From positions 620,001 to 684,000 of the forward strand of contig CAVSVP010000009.1 of assembly GCA_963731125.1 (NCBI GenBank): DNA of 64,000 bases, in the 5' to 3' direction. A program made the position numbers and the translations under genes. Source of the DNA: CAVSVP01 sp963731125. Its GTDB lineage: Bacteria > Pseudomonadota > Gammaproteobacteria > Competibacterales > Competibacteraceae. The stretch's first letter is position 1; each line of letters starts with the position of its first letter. Under the pieces are notes generated by a model. It was not told the origin of the DNA. It did not search any database and worked only from the letters and a program-made list of their open reading frames with translations. Below, in pieces: positions 18,069 to 25,963 of the stretch.

Positions 18069-18473
18069 ATGCGAAACCTTCAGCACGTAATTTTGGGTGC
18101 CATTGCCGCTCTGGCGCTAGGAAGTTGCGCTAACTTCAACCGAAACGTCCTGGAAGCCGATTACCAAGCTTCAGTGCCTACATGCCGCTCTGGGGAGGAA
18201 TGTAAGGGTATGTGGTCAACGGCGAAATTCTGGGTTTTGAAGAATGCTACGCTAAAGATGCGGATTGCCGATGAAAACCTTATCGAAACTTACCAACCAA
18301 ATGTGGAGGCAGGCTCGCAAAAAATCGCTAAGGTATGGAAAGAGCCGATCGGCACAGACGCTTACAAAATCCTGGTATTGGTACAAGACTGTTACAATCT
18401 GTACTGCTCCGGTCAAAACTACCTTTCGGCCATCGACTTTAACCGCGCTGTGAAAGCCGCCAGCATTCAGTAG
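18069..18473 (+). CDS. Small putative lipoprotein of unknown function
   Basis: A 134-residue protein with a signal peptide ending in a lipobox, LALGSC (Cys20), so it is probably lipidated. The mature part has further Cys pairs (PTCRSGEEC and QDCYNLYC), suggesting disulfides in the periplasm. AGGGAGATCC precedes the ATG. No family recognised. It lies upstream of, and converges on, the bufferin operon. Confidence 0.65.
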   Translation: MRNLQHVILGAIAALALGSCANFNRNVLEADYQASVPTCRSGEECKGMWSTAKFWVLKNATLKMRIADENLIETYQPNVEAGSQKIAKVWKEPIGTDAYKILVLVQDCYNLYCSGQNYLSAIDFNRAVKAASIQ

Positions 18474-18678
18474 TTTATTGAATGACACCTAAACATTAAC
18501 TACAACCCCAATCGACGCCGGAAACAACAGGAATTCAAGAAGCTGGTCAAACGTCTGCAAAACGCTTGAGAACCTCCTGATTATCCACAGCGACCTGACC
18601 TGAAAATCCTCAACTAGATGACGGTTCGTCACAACATTCAGAAACTCGCCTTGAGCCGATCCCTCGGCTCGCCGCCGA

Positions 18679-19188
18679 TTATCGGTTGTAATTGCGAGAA
18701 GTCGTAGATTTGAAATAACGCCCCAGCAGATGATCGACGGATAGTCTGCCTGGCCCATGCAGCAGCGGTACGAGCAGCAGAATACCCCAGACGTAGTGAT
18801 CGATAAGCCCAACTTCCGTTAGGCCAGGGTATGACAGCGCCGCTATGATATTAAATCCGAACAGCACCAAGGCAGCGAATCGTCCCGCCAGTCCCAAAGC
18901 CAGCAGCACAGGGAAGACCAGCTCTACGGTAGTACCTAACGATGCCGCCACCTCCGGCGGCAGTAAAGGCACTGCATATTCATATTTGAAGAGCAAAATC
19001 GCGTTATCAAAGCTCTGAATCTTAGTCAGCCCAGATTTAAAAAACACATTAGCGACCCACAGACGAATAAGCAGATCCCCCAGCGGTGCCAGGAAGTTCA
19101 GCGTATTGATGACGGGTTGCAGCAGCTGTCCGACTCGGTTCGGTAAGGACGGGAAGTGCGACAGATTCGCAGTTTCGGTTTTAATCAT
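18679..19188 (-). CDS. DoxX-family membrane protein of the bufferin operon
   Basis: A 169-residue protein with four predicted helices and DoxX features: LIRLWVANVFFKSGLTKIQSFD, ALLFKYEYAVPLLPPEVAA, ELVFPVLLALGLAGRFAAL and IDHYVWGILLLVPLLHGPG. ATG 19188 is chosen; the frame stays open upstream into bufC but without a family match. It is the last gene of the bufA-bufB-bufC-doxX unit, a standard position. DoxX proteins are inner-membrane components linked to redox steps; a role in electron supply or in export of the peptide is inference. Confidence 0.85.
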   Translation of the reverse strand: MIKTETANLSHFPSLPNRVGQLLQPVINTLNFLAPLGDLLIRLWVANVFFKSGLTKIQSFDNAILLFKYEYAVPLLPPEVAASLGTTVELVFPVLLALGLAGRFAALVLFGFNIIAALSYPGLTEVGLIDHYVWGILLLVPLLHGPGRLSVDHLLGRYFKSTTSRNYNR

Positions 19189-19210
19189 CTTGAAGTTCTC
19201 CAGGTAAAGG

Positions 19211-20008
19211 TCAACAAAGAACAAAGTCCACCAGAGTGCCGCGACTGACATGTCGGCAGAAGCATTCCGGTAAGTTAGCACCAGGCTGAGCCGCCAGGGC
19301 CTGCTGGCAAGCTGCAGCAAAGTCAAACTCCTTGAACAGCGACGTTAGCAGCATAAACTCACCCGCCTCCAATGCCACCAACTCGACTTCCAGGCAGCGG
19401 CGGATTACCAGCAGCCGTACCCCACCCTCGGCTAACGCTACCGTAGAGTCGCCAATATAGTCCGGTTGATTCACCTGCCAGATACGCAGCACGGGATAGC
19501 CGGAAACCAACAGCCGCGCCGCCGGATGCAACCGGAATCTAAGGCGGCCGTAAAGTTCGGATGGCACTGTCTGCAACGCGGCAATGTTCATGAAAGGATG
19601 GTCTACGGCGTGAAATACCGTATGATAGGCCCACTCCAATCTCGCCATGTCCGGCAGATAACTCAGCTGCACTGCGGCTGGGAAAGCCTCGAGAAATTCG
19701 GCAAAATATTCACCAAATTCGTGCAGATTACCCGAAGCGGGGGGGAATTGGCGGATATAGCGATCCGCGGCATAACGGAAAAACTCCTTACCCACCAGGC
19801 GTTCAATGACCGGATATACGGCGCGCAGGGCTTCGGTAAGACTCACGAAGCTATTGTTACGGTAAATCTGCAGGCGATGGTCACCACTCATCAGACCATT
19901 GGTGCAAATCTGGGCGTTAAGCGCTCTGTCGTCCGCACCGCACAGATGCCGGGCTACGTGCAGTTGCAGTTCACGCAGCACGGCGCGCCTCCAGCATGCC
20001 GGCGGCAC
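19211..20008 (-). CDS. bufC: BufC-type partner protein (DUF2063)
   Basis: A 265-residue protein of the DUF2063/HvfC-BufC family, which pairs with MNIO enzymes and is thought to recruit the precursor peptide. Family traits are the segment RLQIYRNNSFVSLTEALRAVYPVIERLVGKEFF, and PDMARLEWAYHTVFHA. Start choice: ATG 20008 overlaps bufB by 38 nt, whereas GTG 19981 (VLRELQ) overlaps by only 11 nt and fits the family N-terminus. Directly follows bufB and is followed by doxX. Confidence 0.88.
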   Translation of the reverse strand: MPPACWRRAVLRELQLHVARHLCGADDRALNAQICTNGLMSGDHRLQIYRNNSFVSLTEALRAVYPVIERLVGKEFFRYAADRYIRQFPPASGNLHEFGEYFAEFLEAFPAAVQLSYLPDMARLEWAYHTVFHAVDHPFMNIAALQTVPSELYGRLRFRLHPAARLLVSGYPVLRIWQVNQPDYIGDSTVALAEGGVRLLVIRRCLEVELVALEAGEFMLLTSLFKEFDFAAACQQALAAQPGANLPECFCRHVSRGTLVDFVLC

Positions 20009-20840
20009 GCTGTGCCTCTGCCACCAATACCTTAAGCGGTGGCAAATCGCTGTCCCACTCGATCAGCGTAGGCAGCGGCCCGAAGCGCTCAAGCGCCTGT
20101 TGATAAAGGTCCCATACGGCAGCACAAACCGGCCGGTTATGAGTATCAATCAAAATCTCGCCATCCGCGCAGTGATTCACCGTAAACCCCGCTAAGTGGA
20201 TTTCCTGGACAAGCCCGCGCGGAATACCGTTCAGGTAAACGGTGGAATCAAAGCCATGATTGCAGGCGCTGACATAGACATTATTTACGTCCAGCAGCAG
20301 CCCACAGCCAGAGCGGCGGGTTACCTCGGCAATAAATTCCCACTCCGGCATAGTGGAAGCCTGAAATTGTAGATAACTGGACAGATTCTCAATGAGAATC
20401 TGCCGTCCCAAAAAGTCCTGCACCTGTTCGAGACGCGTTACCATATGCCGCAGGGCCTCGTCCGTGTAGGGTAAGGGCAGCAGATCGTTGAAATAGCGCC
20501 CGTTCACGGAACTCCAGGACAGATGCTCGGAGACCAGAACCGGTTGGCAGCGTTCGATCAACGCTTTCAGCTGCATCAGGTGGCGCATAGCAAGAGGATC
20601 GGTAGAACCGAGGGACAGGCCGACACCGTGCAGGCTCAGGGGATAGTGGGTACGGATGCGCTCCAAAAAATACAGCGGCTTGCCGCCGGCACTAAAATAG
20701 TTCTCGCTATGCACTTCCAGCCAACCGACGGCAGGGAGAGTCTCCAGCACTTCCTGGTAATGGGCGGCCCGCAAGCCGATCCCGGCGTATGCCGGGACCG
20801 ATCCGCGCTCCAAACCAGCCGGTTTTGGTTTGGAGATCAT
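19971..20840 (-). CDS. bufB: MNIO (DUF692) peptide-modifying enzyme of a bufferin operon
   Basis: A 289-residue multinuclear non-heme iron oxygenase (DUF692). It has the TIM-barrel metal-binding pattern: GIGLRAAHYQEVL, WLEVHSENYFSAGG, SLHGVGLSLGSTDPL, VSEHLSW, LIENLSSYL, LLLDVNNVYVSACNH and EIHLAGF. BufB enzymes oxidise Cys residues of the BufA precursor to thiooxazole groups. ATG 20840 is selected because GGGGTGACGAT precedes it and it follows the bufA stop by 4 nt; the frame upstream overlaps bufA and lacks family similarity. Confidence 0.92.
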   Translation of the reverse strand: MISKPKPAGLERGSVPAYAGIGLRAAHYQEVLETLPAVGWLEVHSENYFSAGGKPLYFLERIRTHYPLSLHGVGLSLGSTDPLAMRHLMQLKALIERCQPVLVSEHLSWSSVNGRYFNDLLPLPYTDEALRHMVTRLEQVQDFLGRQILIENLSSYLQFQASTMPEWEFIAEVTRRSGCGLLLDVNNVYVSACNHGFDSTVYLNGIPRGLVQEIHLAGFTVNHCADGEILIDTHNRPVCAAVWDLYQQALERFGPLPTLIEWDSDLPPLKVLVAEAQRAAGMLEARRAA

Positions 20841-20844
20841 ATCG

Positions 20845-21102
20845 TCACCCCTGGGTTGGCTGCAGGTTGCCGCCCACGATTTTCTCGCAGGTACCCTGGG
20901 GAACATAGATCCAGGAATCGCCTTGTGCATCTTTAGACGCCTGACCGGCACAGGCATGGGCGCTGGTCTGGCAATCATTCTGGCCGGCCTTGACAATGCC
21001 ATAGCATTTTTCAGGCTTCTCTTCAGCAGCCTGCGCATTGACCAGTGTGCCAAGGGCGAGTACACCGGTCAGGGCGGTCATAACAACAGTTTTTGTATTC
21101 AT
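20845..21102 (-). CDS. bufA: Bufferin precursor peptide (DUF2282)
   Basis: An 85-residue precursor with a Sec-type signal peptide (cleavage likely after NAQA, residue 25 or 26) and a core with four Cys (C33, C44, C51, C72) in the DUF2282 spacing EKCYG, NDC, HACAG and GTCEKIVGG. Bufferins are ribosomally made, post-translationally modified periplasmic copper-binding peptides. The gene is first in the operon and is followed by the MNIO enzyme. The four Cys would be two modified and two disulfide-linked by analogy with studied bufferins; this assignment is inference for this sequence. Confidence 0.92.
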   Translation of the reverse strand: MNTKTVVMTALTGVLALGTLVNAQAAEEKPEKCYGIVKAGQNDCQTSAHACAGQASKDAQGDSWIYVPQGTCEKIVGGNLQPTQG

Positions 21103-21821
21103 CCTCGATCTCCGTTAAATATCAGTTAAAGGTAAATGGCGATGGATATCGCCGCGGGACCACCGCGGTCCCCTTAAGCTCCTCAGTTAGCGCAAAGCGT
21201 CTTAGGGGAAAGCGGTAAGCACTCTTTCAAAACTGTTTGGCACTGCTATAGATCTGGAAGTTATTCGCAAGACACGCCGTTAATACCTCCATATAAGCTC
21301 GACTGCGGCATCCATGCCGCAGACGGTCTTGATAACAGCTTCCAGATCTATACCTGTACTAGAGCAACTGGCGTACCAGCGATAGAATATCGTATATAAA
21401 AAAAATAAAATTATTAAAAAACAATAACTTAAATAAATTGACAGATAATTTTTTAGGTTTTTTTATAGCCCCTAAAGGTAAAACGGCCACGGCATTCTGA
21501 GGAGCCGCGACATGCTGTGGTTAGTGGTTTTCAGGCGATTTTCACGAAATACATGGCGGGTTTCCGGTTCTTGAATCGGCCAAGGCGTATTTGAAAACAG
21601 CCGTTCAGCACGTCGAGACATTGAGAAAGGAATTTCGGCGGGCGCTAAGCCGTCGCTTTTAGCGTGACCCACCCATCCGAGCGGTGAGCATAGATGGCAA
21701 CGTCGATGAGGATCGGTCGATTGCCATATGATATTAATTCGGAAGGTAATTCCAGAACAGGACAGGGTCAACAAAATCGCTGGGGGCGAAACAACCGTTC
21801 GCCCGATCAGGCTCTTGCGGA
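21103..21821. other. Long intergenic region upstream of bufA
   Basis: It contains a GC-rich hairpin (CCGCGGGACCACCGCGG, 21151-21167), a large inverted repeat (annotated separately) and a very AT-rich stretch at about 21380-21470. A frame of about 100 codons on the minus strand (21472-21774) has no ribosome-binding site or family resemblance and I do not support it. The bufA promoter must lie in the first part of this region. Confidence 0.4.
21247..21352. repeat. 106-bp imperfect inverted repeat (cruciform-like)
   Basis: The outer arms are a perfect 14-bp pair, TATAGATCTGGAAG (21247-21260) and CTTCCAGATCTATA (21339-21352), with partly matching extensions inward to CAAGAC/GTCTTG. The centre has its own hairpin CTGCGGCA-TCCA-TGCCGCAG (21303-21322). 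It may be a small non-autonomous mobile element or a structured regulatory site. No coding content. Confidence 0.6.
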
Positions 21822-22688
21822 TTAACCTCCGGTTTCAAAGCCGGGATACAGAGTCATCCCGCCGTCTACATACAAACAAATGCCATTAATATAGTCGGAA
21901 TAATCTGAGGCTAACCATACCGCTGCCCTGCCGATTTCATCCGGCTCGCCAATGCGCTTGTAGGGGATAAGCTTCATCAGCTCCGCATAGGCCTCAGGCG
22001 TACTCCATGCCTGCATATTGATCGGCGTGCGGATCGCACCTGGGCAGATGCTATTTGCCCGAATGCGGTAAGGTGCCACTTCCTGAGCAACGCTTTTCAT
22101 CATCATCATGATGCCGCCTTTCGAGGCGGCGTAGTTTACGTGACCGGCCCAAGGAATAATATCGTGCACCGAACTAATGCAGATAATCTTACCTGCTGCG
22201 CAAGAGACTTCCGATACGACTCCGCGGTGCTTGAACTCGCGGATTGCTTCCCGGGCACATAGAAACTGCCCCGTCAAATTAACGCCGATGACCGTGTTCC
22301 AGTCCTCTAGGGTAAGCTCTTCAAAGGGCGCATCGCGCTGCAACCCGGCGTTGTTGACCAGGATATCGATGGTGCCGAATTCCCGGTACATGCGCTGGAA
22401 CATGGCCTGCACCTGTTCCTCGTTGGCCACGTCGGCCTGATACGCAAACGCATTGATCCCGCATTGCCTGCGAATGTCCGCGACGGCTTCCTCGGCTTTG
22501 TCGGGATCGGCAACATAATTGACGACCACATCGGCTCCGGCATGGCCTAGGGCAATAGCGATTTGCTTGCCAATACCGGAGCTGGCACCGGTTACCAACG
22601 CCTTTTGTCCGCGCAGCATGAGCTGATTGGGGCAGGATGGCATTATCGCGGAGGGCAGTTCTGCGGGTGACGAAGAGGAATGAATCAT
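21822..22688 (-). CDS. Short-chain dehydrogenase, glucose 1-dehydrogenase-like
   Basis: A 288-residue classical SDR. NAD(P) binding is by TGASSGIGKQIA, the NNAG motif is in ILVNNAGLQRD, and the catalytic Ser-Tyr-Lys are in CISSVHDIIPWAGHVNYAASKGG. The end DYINGICLYVDGGMTLYPGF is typical of the glucose/3-oxoacyl group. ATG 22688 follows TTGGAGTCGC; an upstream ATG at 22715 is possible. It is downstream of the aquaporin gene in a unit with its own sigma-54-type promoter and closely resembles the SDR at 31.8-32.6 kb. The substrate is probably a sugar or other polyol, but that is inference. Confidence 0.85.
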   Translation of the reverse strand: MIHSSSSPAELPSAIMPSCPNQLMLRGQKALVTGASSGIGKQIAIALGHAGADVVVNYVADPDKAEEAVADIRRQCGINAFAYQADVANEEQVQAMFQRMYREFGTIDILVNNAGLQRDAPFEELTLEDWNTVIGVNLTGQFLCAREAIREFKHRGVVSEVSCAAGKIICISSVHDIIPWAGHVNYAASKGGIMMMMKSVAQEVAPYRIRANSICPGAIRTPINMQAWSTPEAYAELMKLIPYKRIGEPDEIGRAAVWLASDYSDYINGICLYVDGGMTLYPGFETGG

Positions 22689-22734
22689 GTTAGCGACTCC
22701 AATACTATTTAGCATACAAAGAAATAACCGGCGA

Positions 22735-23631
22735 TTAAGGCTGAACGACCGCTAAGATCGGCGTCTGAACGGGTTGTCGGTAGTTGCATCGGAAAATACA
22801 GCGTTGCCTGTTGTTATGATGAAGCTTGCAGCACTTAACAGCCTGTCGGCCTTTGTAGTGCTGGTAGAGCTCCGCCGCCAGCACCATCCCCAGCGGCGGC
22901 GCACTGCAATAGATCCATAGGTGAGTCCAGTGGTTGGCGATAAAAGCTGCACTGAAGGAGCGTGCCGGATTGATGCTCATGCCGGACAGGGGAGCGGCGG
23001 CGGTGATATAACAAGCCACCAGTCCGGCGGCGAATAGGCCGGTGTAGGAAGCCAGCCTGGCGTCATTGCTGACGGTCAAAATAACCAGCATCAACAGAAA
23101 CGCCATTATCGTCTCCGTAGCGAAGGCGCCCGCTACGCCCCACATACCGGGCATAGTGACCACATAACCAACGCTGGGATCGGCCAAGGCTGCGCCCAGC
23201 AGCCAGGCGGCTACCGCCACGCCGACCGTAGCGCCTAAAAACTGCGACACCACATAGAAAACGGCATCCCTGGGCTCAATCTTGCCCAAGTACCAGAAAC
23301 TGAAGGTAACGGCCGGATTGATATGGGCACCGGACCGCATTCCCCACGGAGAGTAAATGATTCCGACGGCGGTCAGCGCCATCGCCAGCCCCATCAGCAG
23401 ACGTCTTACCAATGGGTTCGGGAAAAAATGACGTAACGGTGATCCCGGATATTCCAGCAGAGTGGCAAAGACGCAGGCGGATACCATAAATAGACCTAAA
23501 CCGGCAGCCTCAATTAAATACTCCGGCCAGTGTTGGAACCGTGATTTGCTTATAGAGTGGCCTTGATATCGCCAAGATGGGTGGTCGCCGCCGCCGGTTC
23601 GGTCAAACGATTCGTTGTGATCATCAAGCAT
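22735..23631 (-). CDS. MIP-family aquaporin/glycerol facilitator
   Basis: A 298-residue channel protein with the two half-helix motifs HINPAVTF and SINPARSFSAAF, and six transmembrane segments. The usual NPA boxes are both kept. An N-terminal extension of about 40 polar residues precedes helix 1, and a Cys/His-rich tail (KCCKLHHNNRQRCIFRC) follows helix 6; both are unusual and the tail might bind metal. AGGTAGCTCCC precedes the ATG. It probably moves water, glycerol or a small uncharged solute, and is cotranscribed with the SDR downstream. Confidence 0.85.
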   Translation of the reverse strand: MLDDHNESFDRTGGGDHPSWRYQGHSISKSRFQHWPEYLIEAAGLGLFMVSACVFATLLEYPGSPLRHFFPNPLVRRLLMGLAMALTAVGIIYSPWGMRSGAHINPAVTFSFWYLGKIEPRDAVFYVVSQFLGATVGVAVAAWLLGAALADPSVGYVVTMPGMWGVAGAFATETIMAFLLMLVILTVSNDARLASYTGLFAAGLVACYITAAAPLSGMSINPARSFSAAFIANHWTHLWIYCSAPPLGMVLAAELYQHYKGRQAVKCCKLHHNNRQRCIFRCNYRQPVQTPILAVVQP

Positions 23632-23667
23632 GGGAGCTACCTCTATTATCAGTCTGCTTTGTCCTTC

Positions 23668-23682
23668 GCAAACCCCATGCCA
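23668..23682 (-). promoter_or_regulatory. Candidate sigma-54 promoter of the aquaporin-SDR unit
   Basis: On the minus strand the sequence TGGCATGGGGTTTGCG matches TGGCAC-N5-TTGCW with exact GG-to-GC spacing. It lies about 37 bp upstream of the aquaporin ATG. A second site of the same form precedes the other SDR operon, and a sigma-54 activator gene is present in the locus. Confidence 0.75.
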
Positions 23683-23787
23683 GTCCTGTTCAGCTTTTAA
23701 AAAGATGAAAATAAATATTAAAAAATAAATACTTAATTTTAATCGGGTGTAAAAAAACTCTAAAACAATCTCATCAAGACTGGATAC

Positions 23788-23815
23788 TGCCGCGGCATTT
23801 CGTGATGCCGCGGCA
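23788..23815 (-). terminator. Strong hairpin just after the DoxX-NDH-2 gene
   Basis: TGCCGCGGCAT and ATGCCGCGGCA form a perfect 11-bp stem with a 6-nt loop, about 11 nt after the minus-strand stop codon. A T-rich tract does not follow at once, so it could be a terminator, an mRNA stabiliser or an activator site for the downstream sigma-54 promoter. Confidence 0.55.
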
Positions 23816-23826
23816 AGTTGCGGGAG

Positions 23827-25959
23827 TTATTCCCGGTCCCCGGTGATCAGCCGTGTCCCGTGTTTAAAGGTTAGGTAGGCCCAGAGCCATTCCAGCGCCA
23901 CCGACAGGCGTTTACGCACGTCCACCAGAAAAAGAATGTGAACGATGCCCCACAGCCACCAAGCCGGCGCTCCACTGAGTCGGACATTGGCAAAGTCCAC
24001 CACTGCCGCTTTGCGTCCGATGGTTGCGAGATTGCCTAAATGGCGGTAGCGGAACGGAGGCGGTCGTGGGCGCCCTTCCAAGCAGGACTGGATAACCTTG
24101 GCAACATAACTTCCCTGTTGCTTGGCGGCGGGAGCGAGACCGGGTACCGGTCTGCCGTTCCAAGCCGCGCTGAGTGCGGTATCGCCGAGGGCGAAGACAT
24201 TAGAGATATTTGGCACCGCAAGGTCGGGCCCCACCTTTACGCGTCCTGCCGAGTCGGCGTCCCCTTTTATCCAACGGGCGGCCGGCGAGGCGATCACTCC
24301 CGCCGCCCAAAACACGGTGCGAGCGGCAATCCGGTTACCCGTAACCACCACGCCTTCGGCATCCACCTGTTCCACCCGACTGTTGGTCAACACCTCCACA
24401 CCGAGTTCCCGCAGAGAACGTTCCGAGATGACCGATAACCGTTCCGGAAAAGTCGGCAACAGGCGTGGCGCCGACTGAATTAGCAGCACTCTGGCCTGGG
24501 CTGGATTAACGTTACGGAACTCGCCACTCAGCCCATGCCGAGCCAGTTCGGCGATAGCCCCGGCCAACTCCACACCGGTGGGCCCTCCTCCCACAATGAT
24601 AAAGGTCAGCAGGCATTGACGTTCTTTGGACTCCTCGCAGTTCTCCGCCTGCTCAAAAGCCAGCAGCAGGCGCCGGCGTATCGCAGTGGCATCGTCGATC
24701 TGCTTCAAACCGGGCGCATAAGGTTCCCAATCATCGCGCCCAAAGTAGCTATGCCGCGCTCCCGTAGCCAATACCAGGTAGTCGTAGTGAATACAATTCC
24801 GATCGGCTAGGACAACGTGGCGCGTGGCAGTATCTACATCGACGACTTCACTCAACAAGACCCGCACGTTGGGCTGTTCGCGGAACAGCCCACGAATGGG
24901 AGTGGCGATATCGGCCGGCGATAGGCTGGCGGTCGCTACCTGATAGAGCAAGGGTTGGAACAGATGGTAATTGCGTTTATCGATAAGCGTAACCCGGCAC
25001 GCCGCCAGACGCAGACCGTAAACGGTCTTGAGACCGCCGAAACCGGCACCGACAACAACCACATGGGGCAACTTCGCCAGGGCCGCATCCGACCATCCCT
25101 CAATCTGTGGAAAATAGCGGCACAGCTGCCGTCGCAGGAGATTATCCAAGGCGAGAGGTCCCGGCCCCCAAAATCCCAGCAGGGTCAGAAAGAAAAACCA
25201 GTATAAATAGTCGGTGCGCTGCAGCTCGGACGATTCCATGGTAAAACCCATTCCGGCCAGCAGCAGAGCCGCACTGAGGGCCACCGGCCGGGTCGCTAAA
25301 CCCAGGGCAAGAAAGGGGCCGGCAAAGCCCAGGAGCCAGTTCAGTACCGGCCGCCCGGTCATGACGGGGGTAAAGAGCAGCGCGGCCAGCCAGCAACGGA
25401 GCACAAGCTTATAGCAGGGACCGAGATAGCGAGTCAGCATCGTGTAGAGCCGGCTCAACGGCCGCACTAACGGGAAAGCCGAGGCGGCCAGCCCCGGCGC
25501 CAACATGCGGTCCAAAGAAAGGGGACCCGCCCCCATCACCATATACCAGCCAAACAGGGCCGACCAATAGAGAGGTTCGTTAAGCGGCTGGTACTCGAGC
25601 CGGATGACTAATGACAAAATCAGCAAGGGTACAGCGGCCGCTCGGGTAGCCAACCCCAAGGCCAGAAAGATGGGACAGCTGATCTCAATAGCAACGCCTA
25701 GGGTAGCCGCCGTCAGAGGATCTAGCCAGGCAACGGGGTACTCATAGGTGGCTAGAGCGACAGCCGTGTCCCAGTTGGCCAGTTTTAGCACACCGGATAA
25801 CCAAAATAGCTGCGCCAGCCATAGACGGATGGCCAGATCCAGGAAGGGACCTAGGGTAACCTCGATAATATGCCGCCAATCTTCCACCCGCTTGAGCCAA
25901 TGGGCGAACGTACCGACGCGACGGTAGTTTAGCGCCGTCTGGGGAGTTGCCGTCAGCAT
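23827..25959 (-). CDS. Fusion of a double DoxX membrane domain with a type II NADH dehydrogenase
   Basis: A 710-residue protein. Residues 1-290 hold two DoxX-like units (WLAQLFWLSGVLKLANWDTAV with ATLGVAIEISCPIFLALGLATR, then CWLAALLFTPVMTGRP with FAGPFLALGLATRPVAL), about eight helices. From about residue 300 there is a complete NDH-2: VVVVGAGFGGLKT (FAD), GGGPTGVELAGAIAEL (NADH), a VFALGDTA segment and a C-terminal membrane-binding helix. NDH-2 passes electrons from NADH to quinone without pumping protons. Fusion to DoxX domains suggests a dedicated membrane redox module. It starts 4 nt after the glucosidase stop and so is translated from the same mRNA. Confidence 0.88.
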   Translation of the reverse strand: MLTATPQTALNYRRVGTFAHWLKRVEDWRHIIEVTLGPFLDLAIRLWLAQLFWLSGVLKLANWDTAVALATYEYPVAWLDPLTAATLGVAIEISCPIFLALGLATRAAAVPLLILSLVIRLEYQPLNEPLYWSALFGWYMVMGAGPLSLDRMLAPGLAASAFPLVRPLSRLYTMLTRYLGPCYKLVLRCWLAALLFTPVMTGRPVLNWLLGFAGPFLALGLATRPVALSAALLLAGMGFTMESSELQRTDYLYWFFFLTLLGFWGPGPLALDNLLRRQLCRYFPQIEGWSDAALAKLPHVVVVGAGFGGLKTVYGLRLAACRVTLIDKRNYHLFQPLLYQVATASLSPADIATPIRGLFREQPNVRVLLSEVVDVDTATRHVVLADRNCIHYDYLVLATGARHSYFGRDDWEPYAPGLKQIDDATAIRRRLLLAFEQAENCEESKERQCLLTFIIVGGGPTGVELAGAIAELARHGLSGEFRNVNPAQARVLLIQSAPRLLPTFPERLSVISERSLRELGVEVLTNSRVEQVDAEGVVVTGNRIAARTVFWAAGVIASPAARWIKGDADSAGRVKVGPDLAVPNISNVFALGDTALSAAWNGRPVPGLAPAAKQQGSYVAKVIQSCLEGRPRPPPFRYRHLGNLATIGRKAAVVDFANVRLSGAPAWWLWGIVHILFLVDVRKRLSVALEWLWAYLTFKHGTRLITGDRE

Positions 25960-25963
25960 GATG

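Noticed and set aside
21472..21774. A 100-codon minus-strand frame in the long intergenic region
   Set aside because: No ribosome-binding site, no recognisable domain, unusual composition.
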